Source: Kingdonia uniflora
Taxonomy: Eukaryota; Streptophyta; Magnoliopsida; Ranunculales; Circaeasteraceae
DNA: 64,000 bases
Reading direction: 5' to 3'
Assembly (NCBI GenBank): GCA_014058105.1
Contig: JACGCM010000750.1
Location: 930,001 to 994,000, forward strand
The stretch's first letter is position 1. The number at the start of each line of letters is the position of its first letter. Position numbers and translations under genes: made by a program. The notes under the pieces were generated by a model, which worked only from the letters and a program-made list of their open reading frames with translations, was not told where the DNA came from and did no database searches. Of the stretch, positions 1-12,006 are shown piece by piece.

Positions 1-3000
1 GGTTATTAGAGGATTTGTGATGTGTGTATCTGTTTCTGAAGATCATTTTGTATTGCTAGGAAAAGTGATAAATTACTATTTATAGTAATCTATGAAAATC
101 TTCTTGTTATATGATATATAAAATATATTTGAATGCGGTTGACGTATATTAAAAGATAATGATAGATACCTGGACATGTGTATAGGTCGAACGTGTTGCG
201 TAGGATAAAATCATTTCCTATAGTTGATATGAGAAGCTCCCCTGTAAGTGAGGCATCGACCTTTGGTCAGTCGGTTGAGTGTGAAATTAGAACGTCTGAA
301 AGTGAGGAAGAATTTGTTATTGATCAATTTTAGGATTTCCCTGGAAGATTGGTATCCTATCTTTCTCGTTCGTATGTATTCAAAGAATTTTGTAAAGCCA
401 GGGCTTCAATAGGAGGTAGATGGGGTAGCTGTATATATTATGCCGGTAGGCAATTCAGGGCTTGTATTGTAGCAACGGGAGAGGAATATTTTTATTTATT
501 GGCTGATTTGGAAAAGGAGAAAAGGGATAGGGGTATAGAGGAATCGATCTCTTTGTAGTATTTCGATAAGAATGTTCAGAGTAAACTTTAAGAGGGCTTT
601 TTATGTTACCTGTGCAAATTAGAGTATGGGTTGAGTCTTCCCCTTAACAATCTGGCAAAAGGGATTATGAATCTCTTTGGGGCATATCCTATTCAGATGG
701 ACAGGAACATGTGGGAGGTGATAAGCATTTGTGAATCTTTGAATACATGTGGGAGAAGGAGGAGGATATCCTCTGAGAATATATTACAGCTTTATGGTGT
801 AAAAAAGAAATTCTGCAAGTGGAGGGGCATATTTCTGTGCGAGCTCAACTCGGCCTCCCTTCTTCAATCTAAACTTAGCAGGTCAACCGTGGAATGATAA
901 TGTGATATGGGTGAAGGGTGATTTCCTTTAGAGAAATGATGAAGAACCCATGGAACTTCTGTTTAGAACTGTAAACCAAAGTAAGTATAACAATATAAAA
1001 TATATGAGATTGAGAGTTAAAATTGTACGATGCTCACTGATGTTAATGTTTTGTGTATGACAAGTCCTAAATCTCAAGTGACGAGGATAGAGTCATTCTT
1101 GGATACAGTTGCTCAAGAGGAGACAGAGCTTGAGGTTGTACTGGAAGATCTTGGCATTAACAGGAAAAAACGTTTCAACAGCCGAGTTAAAAAAGTTCTG
1201 AAATCTCAGTCAATAAGACTAATGACTAGCATTGACGGCAGCAACAAGAAGAGGACTGATGAGGAAAGGTGAGCGAACTTGCCTAAAGCCCCTTGAGTGG
1301 ACTGCATAGGGTTACCTGAGTCTATTGTGTCAAGGAAATCAGCTCGAACGTTCCCTAAAAAGTTAATGTTGAAGCGTTCTTCAACTTCTGGGACCACGGG
1401 AAGTGGTGAGGCCATGGAAAGGGTGAAAACGAAAAGTGTTGAACCTTCTAAAATGTCAGGGTAAATGTCAGGGTAAAGCCTGGTTGGCAACTCTCCACGG
1501 GGAGGAAGATATGAGCAGAATGGTATGAAGTTGGCATTGTGGATGAGCTGGATGGTGTGTCTCTTTAGATAATGAGAGACAACCAAGGGGATGACAGCGA
1601 ATACCCAGAGTTGGAAAATGAGAAGGTAGGGTAGTGTGATAGTATTGTGATTGTATGAATATTTGGGAATATTTGTAAACTGATTGGATATATTTTGTTG
1701 GGTAAAAATTTGTAGGCTAAGGTACTTTCATAAACCTTGTGTAGGAACTTAAGGACATACGCCTCAGAATAAAAAATTTAGAAGTTGAGCTAGATACGGA
1801 GAGGGAGACCTCATCATCCCTATTGTCTTCGCAAGCAGAGTAGCAGGTTAGAAGAGAGCAAGAAATATTTGACTTGTATGTTTCATTAGTATAAAGCTAT
1901 AAAGTAATAAATTAAGTGTAGAGATGGACCAAAAAATCATTACCGATTTAGGGGCAAATGGTACTTAAATGGTGCGCACAAGGATATTTAATTTTTTTGA
2001 CAAACTATAATATAGAGAAAGTGTACCTTTGACTTAGAACTATGTTTTATGGAGCATCCACCCGAGATTGTACTTCGACCTTATGTTCAGAAGTAGTTTC
2101 AGTAGATGTCAAAAAATAGATATCTTTTAAGTAATGAGTCATATGTAGTGATTGAGTGTACTGAATTAAACTTAATATAATTTAACTATCATGTGCAAGT
2201 TGAATAGGAGTCAGCTCGCTTGCGCAAAGATGACGCTCGCCAATGTAGCCAAGAATTTGTAGATGAGTTTGATAGGATGAGAGAGGTGAATGAAGATAGA
2301 GAAGATCAACATGTGATGGTGCACTTCAAGTTTGTTAAGGCAACGCAGACTGTAGTCGACCTAACTCGGCAGATTGTGGAGAAGGATGACAATCTTGAGA
2401 AAGGGCCAAAAGAGCTCGAGGAGTTAAAAGAACATGTTGCAAAATTTAAAAGCCAGAATGATGCACTGATAGTAAAGAGTAGGGAGGCTGACATGGCCCG
2501 TTACCGTATACAGGCTCTAAAAAAATTAGAAGAAGGCTTAAATTGGATAGTGGCCGGTTTAAAAAAAGACTTGATTAAGAAAATAAAAAATCAAGTGAAA
2601 ATTAGAATTGATCTAGCGAATAGCATGAGTGAGCTAGAGAAATTGAAGAAGAGATTGGTTGATAAAGATAACGAGCTGAAGAGAACTCAAAATGATCTAT
2701 CTGCATCTGAAGTTGCAGTTGACCAACTTACCTGCTAAGGATATGGAATTTCGGATAGTTCAACGAAAATGCAATAAGTTGAAAGAAATGGCGCCGCAAC
2801 TGAAGGCTGAATTTGCGCAGGCCAACATGTATACCAGGAATGCCAAAGCTGGGGAGCGCTCAAGGAAGAGCAAAAATGAGGCCATGGTTGCCCTTCTTCA
2901 AGGTGATGTCGTTAGTCTGTCAGCTCGAATTAGAGTTTTGGAGGGTGATGTGGCACGAATCCAAAGACATGTGCAAAAGGGGAATGAAAAGTTAAGGGAG

Positions 3001-3628
3001 TACAAAAAGAAGCTGGATGCTGTTCTATCCCGGGAACAAGCTAGGGTAGACTATCAGAGTGAAGGATATTTTGATACAGCAAAAAGACAAATTATTACGG
3101 AAGACTCAGAATGTGGAAAAACTGAACAGGGAAATTGATGTACTTTGCACTTAGGTGGTTGATTTGGAGGTAACTAATCGAGCTGAGTCAGCTAAAGCTG
3201 ATAAAAAATCTATAGAGAACATTACATTTACAGTTCGAATTAGATAGAGAAATAGAGAGTCAAAAAGTACGGTACAAGATGTTAGAAGATCGCCTTCAGA
3301 GGTTGAAGACAATTTTCCCTCACTCAGTTGTAACTCAGACCTCGCATACAAAATTACTGAGGGCGGCAATTGCTTATTTTGAAGAAGAGGTAAAAGACTT
3401 GAGTTAGAGAGAGATACCTTGTTTAACTGTGTATCAGAAAAGAGATGTATCTGTAAGGTTGATATTGATCAAGGAGATTGTATGAGTTCCATGGGGACCG
3501 ATCTAGACCCTCAACCTGCTGAATTGATAGAACAGGGCAGGATTGTTGTGACTGCTCGGGCTCGAGAATTTATGGCTAGTCGACCTCCTATTGTAGGGGA
3601 AAGAGTAGCTAACATTCCAACAGCATAA
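1..3628 (+). pseudogene. Antisense spliced gene (aORF3) of Tat copy 1, 5' exon missing
   Basis: This gene runs opposite to gag-pol. Position 1 coincides with an exon end (G then GTTATT), matching the exon 1 donor in copy 2 near 15314. Exon 2 runs about 224-980: its acceptor is TTTCCTATAG, there is an ATG at 229, and its donor AAA/GTAAGT lies at 981. It holds a globular region containing DFPGRLVSY, an ATGEEYFYLLADL stretch and an LEYGLSLPL segment, reminiscent of the Pfam 'putative gypsy-type transposon' family (from memory, not searched). A later large exon, about 2200-3628, is a long charged coiled coil with RLRKDDARQCSQEF near its start, GDVVSLSARI near 2910 and a terminal VANIPTA. In-frame stops (for example at 331-333 and 556-558) and a ~0.4-kb deletion near 1525 relative to copy 2 make it a pseudogene. 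Its function is unknown; candidate roles are a structural or nucleic-acid-binding accessory. Confidence 0.72.
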
Positions 3629-3639
3629 TAGATTCCATT

Positions 3640-4380
3640 GTAGTGGTTATATGTAAACCTGAAGAGAAATAATATGTTTTGCATATATGTTGTGATGAAA
3701 GCTAGCTTTTCCTTTGCTTTATCTTTGTTTTATCTTATGTCTGGATGAGCTCTTCGATTGAAAACTATTATCACCTTCGCTTCAATCTCAGAGTTGAGTA
3801 GAGTCAGTCAAACCAGGCAAAACCTAAATTTAAATTGCAGAATGTCGCAGACATATTGAAAGAGATGAAAGCTAGTTTTACCTTTGCTTTATCTTATGTC
3901 TGGTAGAGTTCCTCAATTCAAAACAAGTTCTATCTTGTTTTAATCTCAGAAGATTTAGTAGAGTTAGCCAAACCAAGTATTAACCTTGATTTAACAGGTA
4001 TGATGTCCCAGACATATTGAAAGAGATGAAAGCTAGTTTTACCTTTGCTTTATCTTATGTCTGGCAGAGTCCCACGATTGAAAACAAGTACTACATTTGT
4101 TTAAATCTCAGAAGATTTAGTAGAGTCAGCCAAACTAGGTGTTATCATTGATTTAACTAGTATGATGTCATAGACATATTGAAAGATATGAAAGCTAGTT
4201 TTACCTTTGTTTTATCTTACGTCAGGTAGAGTCCCTTGAATGAAAATAAGTGTTGTCTTTGTTTTAATCTCAGAAGATTTAGTAGAGTCAGCCAAACCAA
4301 GTGTTATCCTTGATTTAACTGGCATGATGTCGATTGAAAGCTAGAATCATCTATGCTTTAATCTATGCATTGTCTACAAA
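3640..4380. repeat. ~161-bp tandem repeat between convergent genes (Tat copy 1)
   Basis: About four and a half units, marked by the recurring words GATGAAAGCTAG, CTTTATCTTATGTCTGG and AGATTTAGTAGAGT. Successive anchors at about 3860, 4021 and 4183 give a period of 161-162 bp. The array sits exactly between the 3' end of the antisense gene and the 3' end of the integrase reading frame, as in copies 2 and 3. No ORF is conserved in it. Confidence 0.85.
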
Positions 4381-4499
4381 GTAGAGATATGAATTAGAGA
4401 AAAACTTGTAAGTTTCAAAAAATTCCAAAAAAGAATGTACATTGAATGGAGATGGAAATCTTACTTCAGGAATGAGAAGGGGAGAAACTGAAATAGAGT

Positions 4500-5780
4500 A
4501 GTAAGGGATTTAACGATAGTTTCAGTCACCTAGTGTTCCAAGGACTCTAAATGTAAATTCCCTCTTCTGTCATGAGGTAATATAATCCCTGGCCTGAGAG
4601 ACCTGTGATAAGGAATGGACCCTCCAAATTGTCTGTTAGTTTCCTAACATGATATTCTTTATGGTGTTGAGGTATTTTTCTGAGGACGAGATTATTGAAT
4701 TGGAAGGTATGGCTTCTGACTCGTTTGATATACAAACTGGCCAGCAAATGGTGATATAGACCAAGGTTAGCGACGGCGCGTTCCCTGGTTCATCGATCCA
4801 ATTGAGGCTGTTAGAAAATTTAAACTCATTTTCCTCGTCAGTTAGCTCATGATCTTTGACTAGATGATGGTATTCGAAGGGAATGACGGCCTCGGTGCCA
4901 TAGGCAAGAAGGAAGGGAGAGCAGCCTATCGACTGACGTGGAGTGGTACGATATGCCCATAAAATATGTAGAAGTTCTCGAACCCAATTCTATTTTTTTT
5001 CCGAGTGTAGCCTTTTCCTGAGTCCATCCACGATGGTTTTGTTGGTGATTTCGGCTTGGCGATTGCTTCGAGGGTAGTAGGGATTGGATTGTGAGTGAAT
5101 AATGTTGTATTGGTTGAGAAAAGTTACAACTTTTTTTCTAGCAAATTGGGGACCGTTATCAAAACAAATTAAGTGGGGGCACCCAAGACGAGTGATGATA
5201 TGTTCCCAGATAAAGGAGATAACCTCCTCTTCTTTGGTTAGACAGAGTGAAACTTCTTCTAGCCATTTTGTAAAATAATTGGTAACTACGAGTAGGTGGC
5301 AGCGGTTACCTGTAGAATTAGGAAATTCTCCGACAAGATCGAGTGCCCATCTTTTAAATGGCCAAAACACCTTTGCTTGCATAGAGTTTGAGCGTTGGGG
5401 CGGATATCATCTTTCCATGTCGCTGACACGCATCGCATTTGTGTGAGTACTCTTCTGCTTGCTTATGCATACATGGCAAGAATACTCCTTGAGTAATGGT
5501 TTTGCTTGCCAATGACCGACCTGCAACATGGGAGCCATAAGTCCCTTCATGTAAATCTCGAAGCATCTCGTCCACTTTCTATGTGGGGAGGCACTTGAGG
5601 TAAGGCCCCATGACTAAACGACGGTATAAGGTGCCGTTTTGATTGGTGCAGCGCTTTAAATTGTCTATTAGCCGTCGGCGCTCCTTCGGATCTGCTGGAA
5701 GTGGTCCTTCGCTTTTGTTGTTGATACCAAGATAAACTAAGAAAATCTTTCGCCAATCGTCGTCTCTCCCTTTATCGCCC
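4500..5780 (-). pseudogene. Integrase region of Tat copy 1
   Basis: Reading from 5780 down, an H-H-C-C zinc-binding segment shows HEGTYGSH and CDACQRHGK (5354-5575). The catalytic core follows at 4990-5382 with the three DDE positions still visible: D in WALDLVGEF, D in CFDNGPQF and E in RQAEITNK. A C-terminal fragment at 4547-4747 contains FQFNNLVLRKIPQH and LEGPFLITGL, then runs into the convergent tandem repeat. In Ty3/gypsy elements this enzyme inserts the cDNA into the host chromosome. Frameshifts split it into at least three pieces, so a working protein is not expected even though the active-site triad survives. Confidence 0.85.
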
Positions 5781-5810
5781 CAAATGTTGATCGTACATAA
5801 AAAAATAAGA

Positions 5811-6190
5811 TCAATATTGGGGGGTCGAAATCAGTTTGATCTGAAGATATTGGGCCTCTGAACCTAAGACCCCGGCAAGATATGCCAAGGAATTGGCGCG
5901 TCTGTTTTCTCCTGGAGGAAAATAATTGAGAGTTGCTGGCTCAAAATTCCTCATCTTATCTGCAATGAGGGCTCCGTATTCGATCATCTTGCCAGTATTC
6001 TTGTATTTCTCAGGGTAATGGTGAACGATGAGTAGTAAATCTGTGTAAACTGAGAGTTTGAGGATGCCGAGCTTGAGAGCAAGATCAAGTCCCTGAATGA
6101 GAGCTTCATACTCGGTGACATTGTTTGTGGCCTCAAAATCCAAGCAGATTGATTTCTCAATTCTATCGCTGGAAGGGGCAATCAATACGA
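5811..6190 (-). pseudogene. Second (archaeal-like) RNase H domain, Tat copy 1
   Basis: The translated frame carries NNVTEYEALIQGLDLALKLG, then LSVYTDLLLIVHH and GENRRANSLAYLAG. This is the RNase HI-like pattern with the E of the EYEAL helix, the D of the third strand and a terminal N-x-x-A-x-x-LA block. It lies between the gypsy RNase H (6441-6827) and integrase, the position of the additional 'aRNH' domain known from Tat-clade elements. It would degrade the RNA of RNA:DNA hybrids during reverse transcription. SLAYL in place of the more usual ADxLA suggests loss of one acidic residue. Confidence 0.78.
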
Positions 6191-6440
6191 TTCCAATTCC
6201 TGACCCTGCAGGTCCTGCTCATCCATCTGTAAGAAGTCTCCATTCTTTCTGCGAAACTCATTTAGCTCGCTCGTCAAATGCTTTGTGGGGTGGATCTTTT
6301 GTAGCTTCATCTGAAAGGTCAGGATCATGTTCCTTCCACTCAAGATCTTTCACTAGAAAATCTATGAGGAAAGCAGCGATGGCCTAGCCCATTTCGGAAT
6401 GACATTACTTGAACCTGATGTCATGTTCATCCAAGCTGAC

Positions 6441-7720
6441 TTACCATTGTTGTACTCTCCTTGATTTTTCTTTCTTTGACAGAACCTCCCAAAGTGGGTA
6501 GTTGGTCATGACTTTGACTGAATGAGCTTGGAAGTAGTGTTTGATTTTTTGTAAAGTATAAACAAGAGTGAGAAGAAGTTTCTTAATATTAGAGTACCTC
6601 GCTTCCACTGGAGTGAGGGTTTTGCTGATGAAGTAGACTGGTTTCTCAATTTTTCCATCAAGTCGAATGAGAACCGAGCTGAGTAAAGTATCTGTAACTG
6701 CTAGATAGATATTCAGTTCCACATTTTCTATTGGGGTGTTCATGATAGAAGACTTCTCTAAATAAATTTTAAGATCTTGAAAAGCTGCCTCGCATTCTGA
6801 AGTTAATTGAGCCTCTACACTTGGCAAAACTTTTCCGCGTTTGGTGTAACCGCTGAGTAATAAAAATTGCCAACAACAGCGGTCAGAAGATTTTAAAATG
6901 AAACGGTTGATAGCGGCGATCTTGCCAGCAAGTTTCTAAACGTCTTTCATCATTTTCGGAGATAGCATGTCGAGGAGAGACCAAATCTGATCTGGATCAG
7001 CCTCAATCCCCTTCTGGTTGATGAGGTGGCCAAGAAATCGACCTGAATATACTCTGAATTGACACTAATAAGGATTGAGACGCATCCTATAAGATCAAAG
7101 AATATTAAATATTGTGTTGAGATCTGAAATGTGGTTGATGGACAATACGCTCTTACGCAAGAGATCGTCAATGCAAACTTCCAAGATTTTCCTGAGATGT
7201 GCTTTGAACATAGTAGTCATCAATCATTGATAAGTCGCACCTGCATTCTTGAGTTTGAAGGGTATGACTTTGTAGCTGAAAGGTCCTTTTTCAGTGATGA
7301 AAGTGGTCTTTTCTTGATCTTCATCCAAGAGTAGAATCATATTGTATCCAGAAGCAGCGTCCATCATAGATAGGAGTTCATGACCGGCTGTGGAATTAAG
7401 GATCGGATGAATGCTGGGAAGAGGGAAACTGTCTTTTGGAGTATATTTGTTAAGATCAGTGAAATCTACACAAACTCATACTTTTCCATTCTTCTTTTGG
7501 ACAGCGGCGATGTTAGATATCCAATCAGGATACTTAGCTCCTTGAATGAATCCCACATTGATCAATTTCTCGATCTCCATGTTAACTTCATCTCGAAGTC
7601 GCGGTAATAGGCGTCGCTGTTTCTGTTTGACTATCATGGCATTAATGTTGATAGCCAATTTATGATATTCCATGGTCGGATCGACCCTAGGCATCTTTTC
7701 TAAATACCACGCAAAAATGG
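6441..7720 (-). pseudogene. Reverse transcriptase and gypsy RNase H, Tat copy 1
   Basis: The N-terminal part of RT is at 7476-7694 (KLAININAMIVKQKQRRLLP, then an IEKLINVGFIQGAKYPDWISN-like segment). The palm follows with frameshifts. Near 7165 the catalytic box reads EVCIDDLLRKS, so the usual Y of Y-x-DD is C. The gypsy-type RNase H at 6441-6827 contains LSSVLIRLDGKIEKPVYFIS and SVKVMTNYPLWEVLSK. This polyprotein segment makes cDNA from element RNA. Multiple frame changes between 6830 and 7480 mean it is inactive. Confidence 0.82.
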
Positions 7721-7877
7721 TTTAATTCAGTCGAAAGAACTGAATGAGAGCGCCTTTTTCATGTTGAACCCACTTAGTACCAATGAAAGTACCTCTGCCA
7801 GGTCCATCAATGTTGATGTCTTTGGTGGGCTCCTCCATGGAAGGGTGATCATTAGGGTGATCAGCTTGCTATAATTG

Positions 7878-8390
7878 CTATGTAGCATACCTGTCTGAGG
7901 TATCAAGAATTATAGAGATGGTATTTTTGTAAGCTCGGGAATACTTTAGACTACCCCTGATCTCATAGATAACATCGTTGCGTATGAAGCTGAGTGCTTG
8001 ATGATAGGTGGATGCAATTGCTTCCATGTTATGAATCCTACAACGACCCATAATCTCAAGATAACGAGATTTGGCATTGATCACATAAAAGATGGCGTCA
8101 ATTATGACTGGCCCTGCTGTAATAGGTAAGATGATCTTCCTTACTCGTTCTTCTTTAGAACCATTGAATCCATAGATATCGGTGTTGCTTTGAATGACTT
8201 GATTGGCTAAGCCCATTTGGTCGATAGTTCTCTGAAAGAAAATCTCAATACCGCAGCCAATATCAATCATCATCGTGTACATGGCAAGCTTCTTTATCCT
8301 GTGCATTATGACTAATGCATCATGATGTGGAAATTTGACATAGCTAGTATCATAATCATTGAATGATATTCTGAGCCAGCGATTGCTCAA
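7878..8390 (-). pseudogene. Aspartic protease region, Tat copy 1, altered active site
   Basis: One open frame of 170 codons contains the retropepsin-like block MMIDIGCGIEIFFQ; copy 3 has IDTGSGIEI at the same position. Downstream hallmarks are DTDIYGFNGSKEE, a hydrophobic strand VIIDAIFYVINAKSRYLEIM and a terminal G-R-C. The protease would cut Gag-Pol into mature proteins. Replacement of D-T-G-S by D-I-G-C makes activity unlikely. The preceding ~0.5 kb (8400-8900) is collinear with copies 2 and 3 but broken. Confidence 0.82.
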
Positions 8391-8639
8391 CTCAGGCAGA
8401 AGTTTGGCTTCTTTGTCCTGAGGTATGAGTTTTCAACATTTAAATAGCCTCATGCGCTTGAATCAATTAAAGTTGGTAATCTGATTGATCTCGATCATGA
8501 TGTTGTGGTGCATATGGTAGAAATGCTTCTCCTCAGCATGATCTTCAACCTGGATCACTTCAAGCTACTTCTTATAGCTTCCATCCTTGTATGATTCCAG
8601 GTCAATAATTTATTCGAACATCCATCCCTCCTTGAAAAT

Positions 8640-10145
8640 GTACTCGAGCAGCTTCTATAAAGCATTACAATTGTTAGTAGAATGATAATTTACCTTGTGA
8701 TGCATATAGTACGGTCGACTCTCGATTGGCTCCAATGGTTGGGATAGACGGTAAAGCTTATCCTTTGAGAGGATTATAAAATTTGTGGAAATCATTTTTG
8801 GGAGGATGAGTTTGACTTGTGATCCGCCTTTTTGAGGGTTACTAGTATTTCCCTTGGCGCGTTTCTAGTCACCCTGATCTTCCTTCAGTTCAATGCTTCA
8901 ATCTGAAGATGGGCCTTCCGTGGCTAGGGCTGATTTAGTAGATTTATGTCTTTCGGACATCATCTTTTCCAGGTCGAAGAAACTATTGACCTTGGTGATC
9001 ATATTCTCCAAGGTCATAGGTTTGTTGAGGAGGAGGTACTCTTTGGATTTGCAGTCGAGTTGGATCGTGTTGGTGAAAGCAGTAACAGCTATTTTATGAT
9101 CGAGATTGTCCACTTTACGTGCAGGCTCCAAAAAATTCTTTGCAAATGTCTCGTGCATCTCTCCGTGCGACTGTTTGAGACTGATAAAAGAATATAAATT
9201 TTCTTCTTTGTCTCTGTTGTGAGCATACGTCATGATGAATTATTTCTACAGCTGGCCGAATGTGTATATGGAGACTTCAGGTAGAGAATGGAAGTATTGG
9301 AGCGGTTCCTCCTATAGAATTATGGCGAATAGAGGGCAGAGAATGTGGCTAAGATTGGAGTATAACACCAATCAATCACGGTATTATTGAATGTGCTTAT
9401 TTGGGTCGGTACCCTTGTATTTACGAATTTTTAGAGTATGAAAACCTTTTGGAATATCCATATTGAATAGTTATTTGGCCATTGGACTTCCTTGTAACTT
9501 GGTAAAGTCACCGGTAGTGCCCAGAACTTGTGCTTCGATCAGCTCCTTAATACGCTGGTCCATATGCTCTTGTGTGACATAGTGATGGGTCGGTTGAGTG
9601 GCTTAACAAGGAGGATGCGGATTATGAATACCGTTACCTTCACTCAAACGATCTCATGCTGGAACTCAAGGCTAAGGTCTTTGTTCTTCCTCTTGATGTA
9701 TGAAACATCGGTGACCTTGGCTGATCTCGGACTAAGCCTCACCCCTCAAATGAATGGAAGGTTAAGGTTTATTCCAAATATTTCCAGAATTAGCTTTGTT
9801 GGTGGCTCCTTGAGGTCCTAATCTTTCCCCCGAAGAAACCCAAGAGGCTTCTAGCAACTGATCACGATCTCGTGTCTGGGGAGCCTGCCGAGTATCTTGC
9901 TGAGCTTGCAAGGTAGTCTGTATTATTGTCATTTGATCTTCATGTCGTTTGAGTACTGTCAAATGAGTTTGTCGTTCGTCGTCGAGCTCCTTCTCATGGA
10001 GCTCTTGGTCAAGAGTTAATTGTCGTTCGAGCTTGTTACGTTTCTCCATTTTAGTATTGAGATTTGTCCGTAGCTCTGTAAGTTGTTCCAGTTCAACTGA
10101 GAGATCAAGCTCGATTTCGATAGCTGGTCACCTCGAGGTGACCAT
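8640..10145 (-). pseudogene. Gag region of Tat copy 1
   Basis: Gag starts at the ATG complementary to 10143-10145, about 60 bases after the primer-binding site. The N-terminal part (9762-10049) is a charged coiled coil with KRNKLERQLTLDQELHEKEL. The central capsid-like segment (8898-9233) has FISLKQSHGEMHETF and LEPARKVDNLDHKIAV, then LENMITKVNSFFDLEKMMSE. The zinc-finger region near 8690 shows MHHKV but has lost the first cysteine seen in copy 3. Gag would coat the RNA and build the virus-like particle. Frameshifts near 9300-9700 break it. Confidence 0.78.
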
Positions 10146-10204
10146 GATTGAAATTTGTAGTAGAGTGACTGAATGCCTTAGGATATTGTGGAAAGGATTT
10201 CTTT

Positions 10205-10220
10205 CCCACAGACGATGCCA
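10205..10220 (-). other. Primer-binding site, Tat copy 1
   Basis: The minus strand reads TGGCATCGTCTGTGGG two bases after the LTR end. The same word occurs beside the copy 2 LTR at 25670-25685, and TGGTGCCGTTTGTGGG beside copy 3. This is where a host tRNA 3' end would prime minus-strand DNA synthesis; which tRNA was not established. Confidence 0.8.
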
Positions 10221-10222
10221 AA

Positions 10223-10837
10223 TGAAATGAACTAATTTCGTGAGCTCAAAGTTGCATGGAATTAGCTCTTACACCAATGTATCTGTGATAAAATATAATT
10301 GAAAACAAGAAATGACACAGGTGTTTAGCATGGAAAACTTATTAATAGGTTGAAAAAATAACCTCGGGTTGAGGATTTTTGTTATAGCAACATTTATTGC
10401 TTGAGGCTGATATCTAAATACAAGTGATCTCTAGACATAGAAATGCTTGATCTTGTGAATAAGAAGTTTGAAGTTTTTGAGAATCAGGAAAATATAGTTT
10501 TCCAGGTTATTTCTCCTGTAATTTTTTGGTCATTGTCTCTTCTGGAACTTTTTCTTTGTATAGGCCCTTTCCGCAGTTCTTCATCATACTGGAGCACGTT
10601 CTCCAAACAATGTGGTCAGTGGAGGTTGATTGAGTAACTTCTGAGTTTGAGAGAGGCAGGTGGCTTTTACTTATTCAAGTTTTTCAGTTTGAGCTCCACC
10701 CACATTTTTTATCAGTTCGTGGAGTATGTGGCAATGCTGATTGGAGAAGTCACATGGAGAATGTATGAGTCTGACATGGAGGTAGTTTGAACTGGATACA
10801 ACTTGATTTAGGAAAGATCAAGGGATAGGCCCCTACA
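10223..10837 (-). repeat. 5' LTR of Tat copy 1
   Basis: About 615 bp, alignable along its length with the LTRs at 12007-12615 and 25688-26308. On the plus strand it starts TGAAATGAACTAATTTCGTG and ends with GGATAGGCCCCTACA, so in element orientation it begins TGTAGGGGCC. The outer edge defines the junction with repeat R1. The terminal CA (element orientation) is retained, although the adjacent bases have decayed compared with copy 2. Confidence 0.87.
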
Positions 10838-12001
10838 GGTATTATTTTTATGGAGGGATGTATCTGGAACTTATGACGATGGTAAGGATAGATGTTTTTT
10901 ACGCTTGGGGTTTTAAGAGTTGCTCTGTTTTGAATGATGAAGGGGAGACCCGAATGCGACCCAATTACTGGACTCAGCTAATGGCTACATAGGTGGTCTA
11001 GCTTCCTCCCTAGTCATAGCTAAGAAGTTTAGTCGGCCATACCAGGGCTTATGCCCAAGCAAGATTAAGCTAAATATGTTACTCTTAAACAAGGAGTTAC
11101 ATCATGAATTATATTCTTCTAAGAGATAAAAATTACAATTGATGGGAGGATTCTTTTATAGTTGGAGAAATCAATTCCTTTTTATTAAATAAACAATGTG
11201 CGATAAAAAAAATTAAATATTTTTCTTCTTTTTAATCTTTTGGCTCACATAGGGTATAAGGGACTTTCGGTCAAAACATATGGACCATTCTATCCTATAG
11301 ACCTGCAAATATCGGTCTTCTAAGGCTTGCTCACCTATGATAGTAGGCTTATGGTAGCCTTTGGGCTTCAACTTTTGCCTCTCTTCTTTTAGGAATTTTT
11401 TAAATGTAGAAATTGGATTTGATTTGGCCTTATCCTCCTATAACATGTAAAATGTATTTAGGTCATTTCTTCGAGATTGAGAAACTCTCTAAACTGCAAG
11501 AGCTTCTCTTTGACACTTAGTGTAGTTTTATGCTAGATCAACTATGCTTCAGCAATGTTTTGGATCCTCAGATTGTCCATGGACTAAGGAATGCATATAG
11601 AGGGCTTCTTAAAGCTTTTAACACTTGTTATTTTACCAAATTCTCTTTGGTAAGTCTAAAATTCTAAAAATTAAGAACGTTGTTATTTGTCACAGTTATT
11701 CGCAACTTATGACGACCAAAATGACTTGATTTGGGCACCTTAATATGTAAGATATCGGTACTTATCATTTTGCTCATACTCAAGTAAAATAAAATTATAT
11801 TAAGTCATTTTCGTAAGACTTGCGATTACATTTAGCGTATGCCCTAGTAGACGAATATTGTCTTGTTGGGGTTTGCAGTGAATAAACCCACAAAATTTAG
11901 ATGCGACATGTAAATCATAAATGTTTAGCATTTTAACATAAAGAGGTCTATAGTGGCAATACATGCATTAGTGTTAACTCCTTCAAATAATAAATAAAAT
12001 T
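10838..12001. repeat. Old dispersed repeat R1 (probable LTR of an older element)
   Basis: There is no convincing gene here. From about 10935 to 11790 the sequence is collinear with about 45850-46560. Shared words include CCTCCCTAGTCATAGCTAAG, TTATGCCCAAG, ACTAAGGAATGCATATA and CCAAAATGACTTG. Composition and layout resemble the long LTRs of Athila/Ogre-type gypsy elements (family impression only). Its left side is cut by Tat copy 1, and the Tat copy 2 insertion point lies just beyond its right side. Confidence 0.65.
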
Positions 12002-12006
12002 ATACA
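12002..12006. repeat. Target-site duplication ATACA, left of Tat copy 2
   Basis: ATACA immediately precedes the LTR and is repeated exactly at 26309-26313. Five bases is the expected duplication for Ty3/gypsy integration. Confidence 0.9.

Larger units (their letters stand above)
1..10837 (-). mobile_element. Tat-clade Ty3/gypsy retrotransposon, copy 1 (3' end outside window)
   Basis: Reading on the minus strand, the order is 5' LTR (10837-10223), primer-binding site, gag, protease, reverse transcriptase, gypsy RNase H, second RNase H and integrase (to about 4500). A ~160-bp tandem repeat follows, then an oppositely oriented spliced gene running off the left edge. The 3' LTR lies outside the window, so no target-site duplication can be tested. 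Two RNase H domains plus a downstream antisense gene are hallmarks known for the plant Tat clade (Tat/Retand/Ogre relatives). Many stops and frameshifts show it is not autonomous. The sequence aligns collinearly by eye with copies 2 and 3. Confidence 0.88.

Noticed and set aside
3640..4380. Common origin of the ~160-bp Tat-internal repeat and the ~166-bp satellite
   Set aside because: Lengths are similar but I found no shared words between the two consensus units.
6097..6387. Plus-strand ORF of 96 codons across the second RNase H of Tat copy 1
   Set aside because: Antisense shadow of the pol frame; not kept open in copies 2 or 3.
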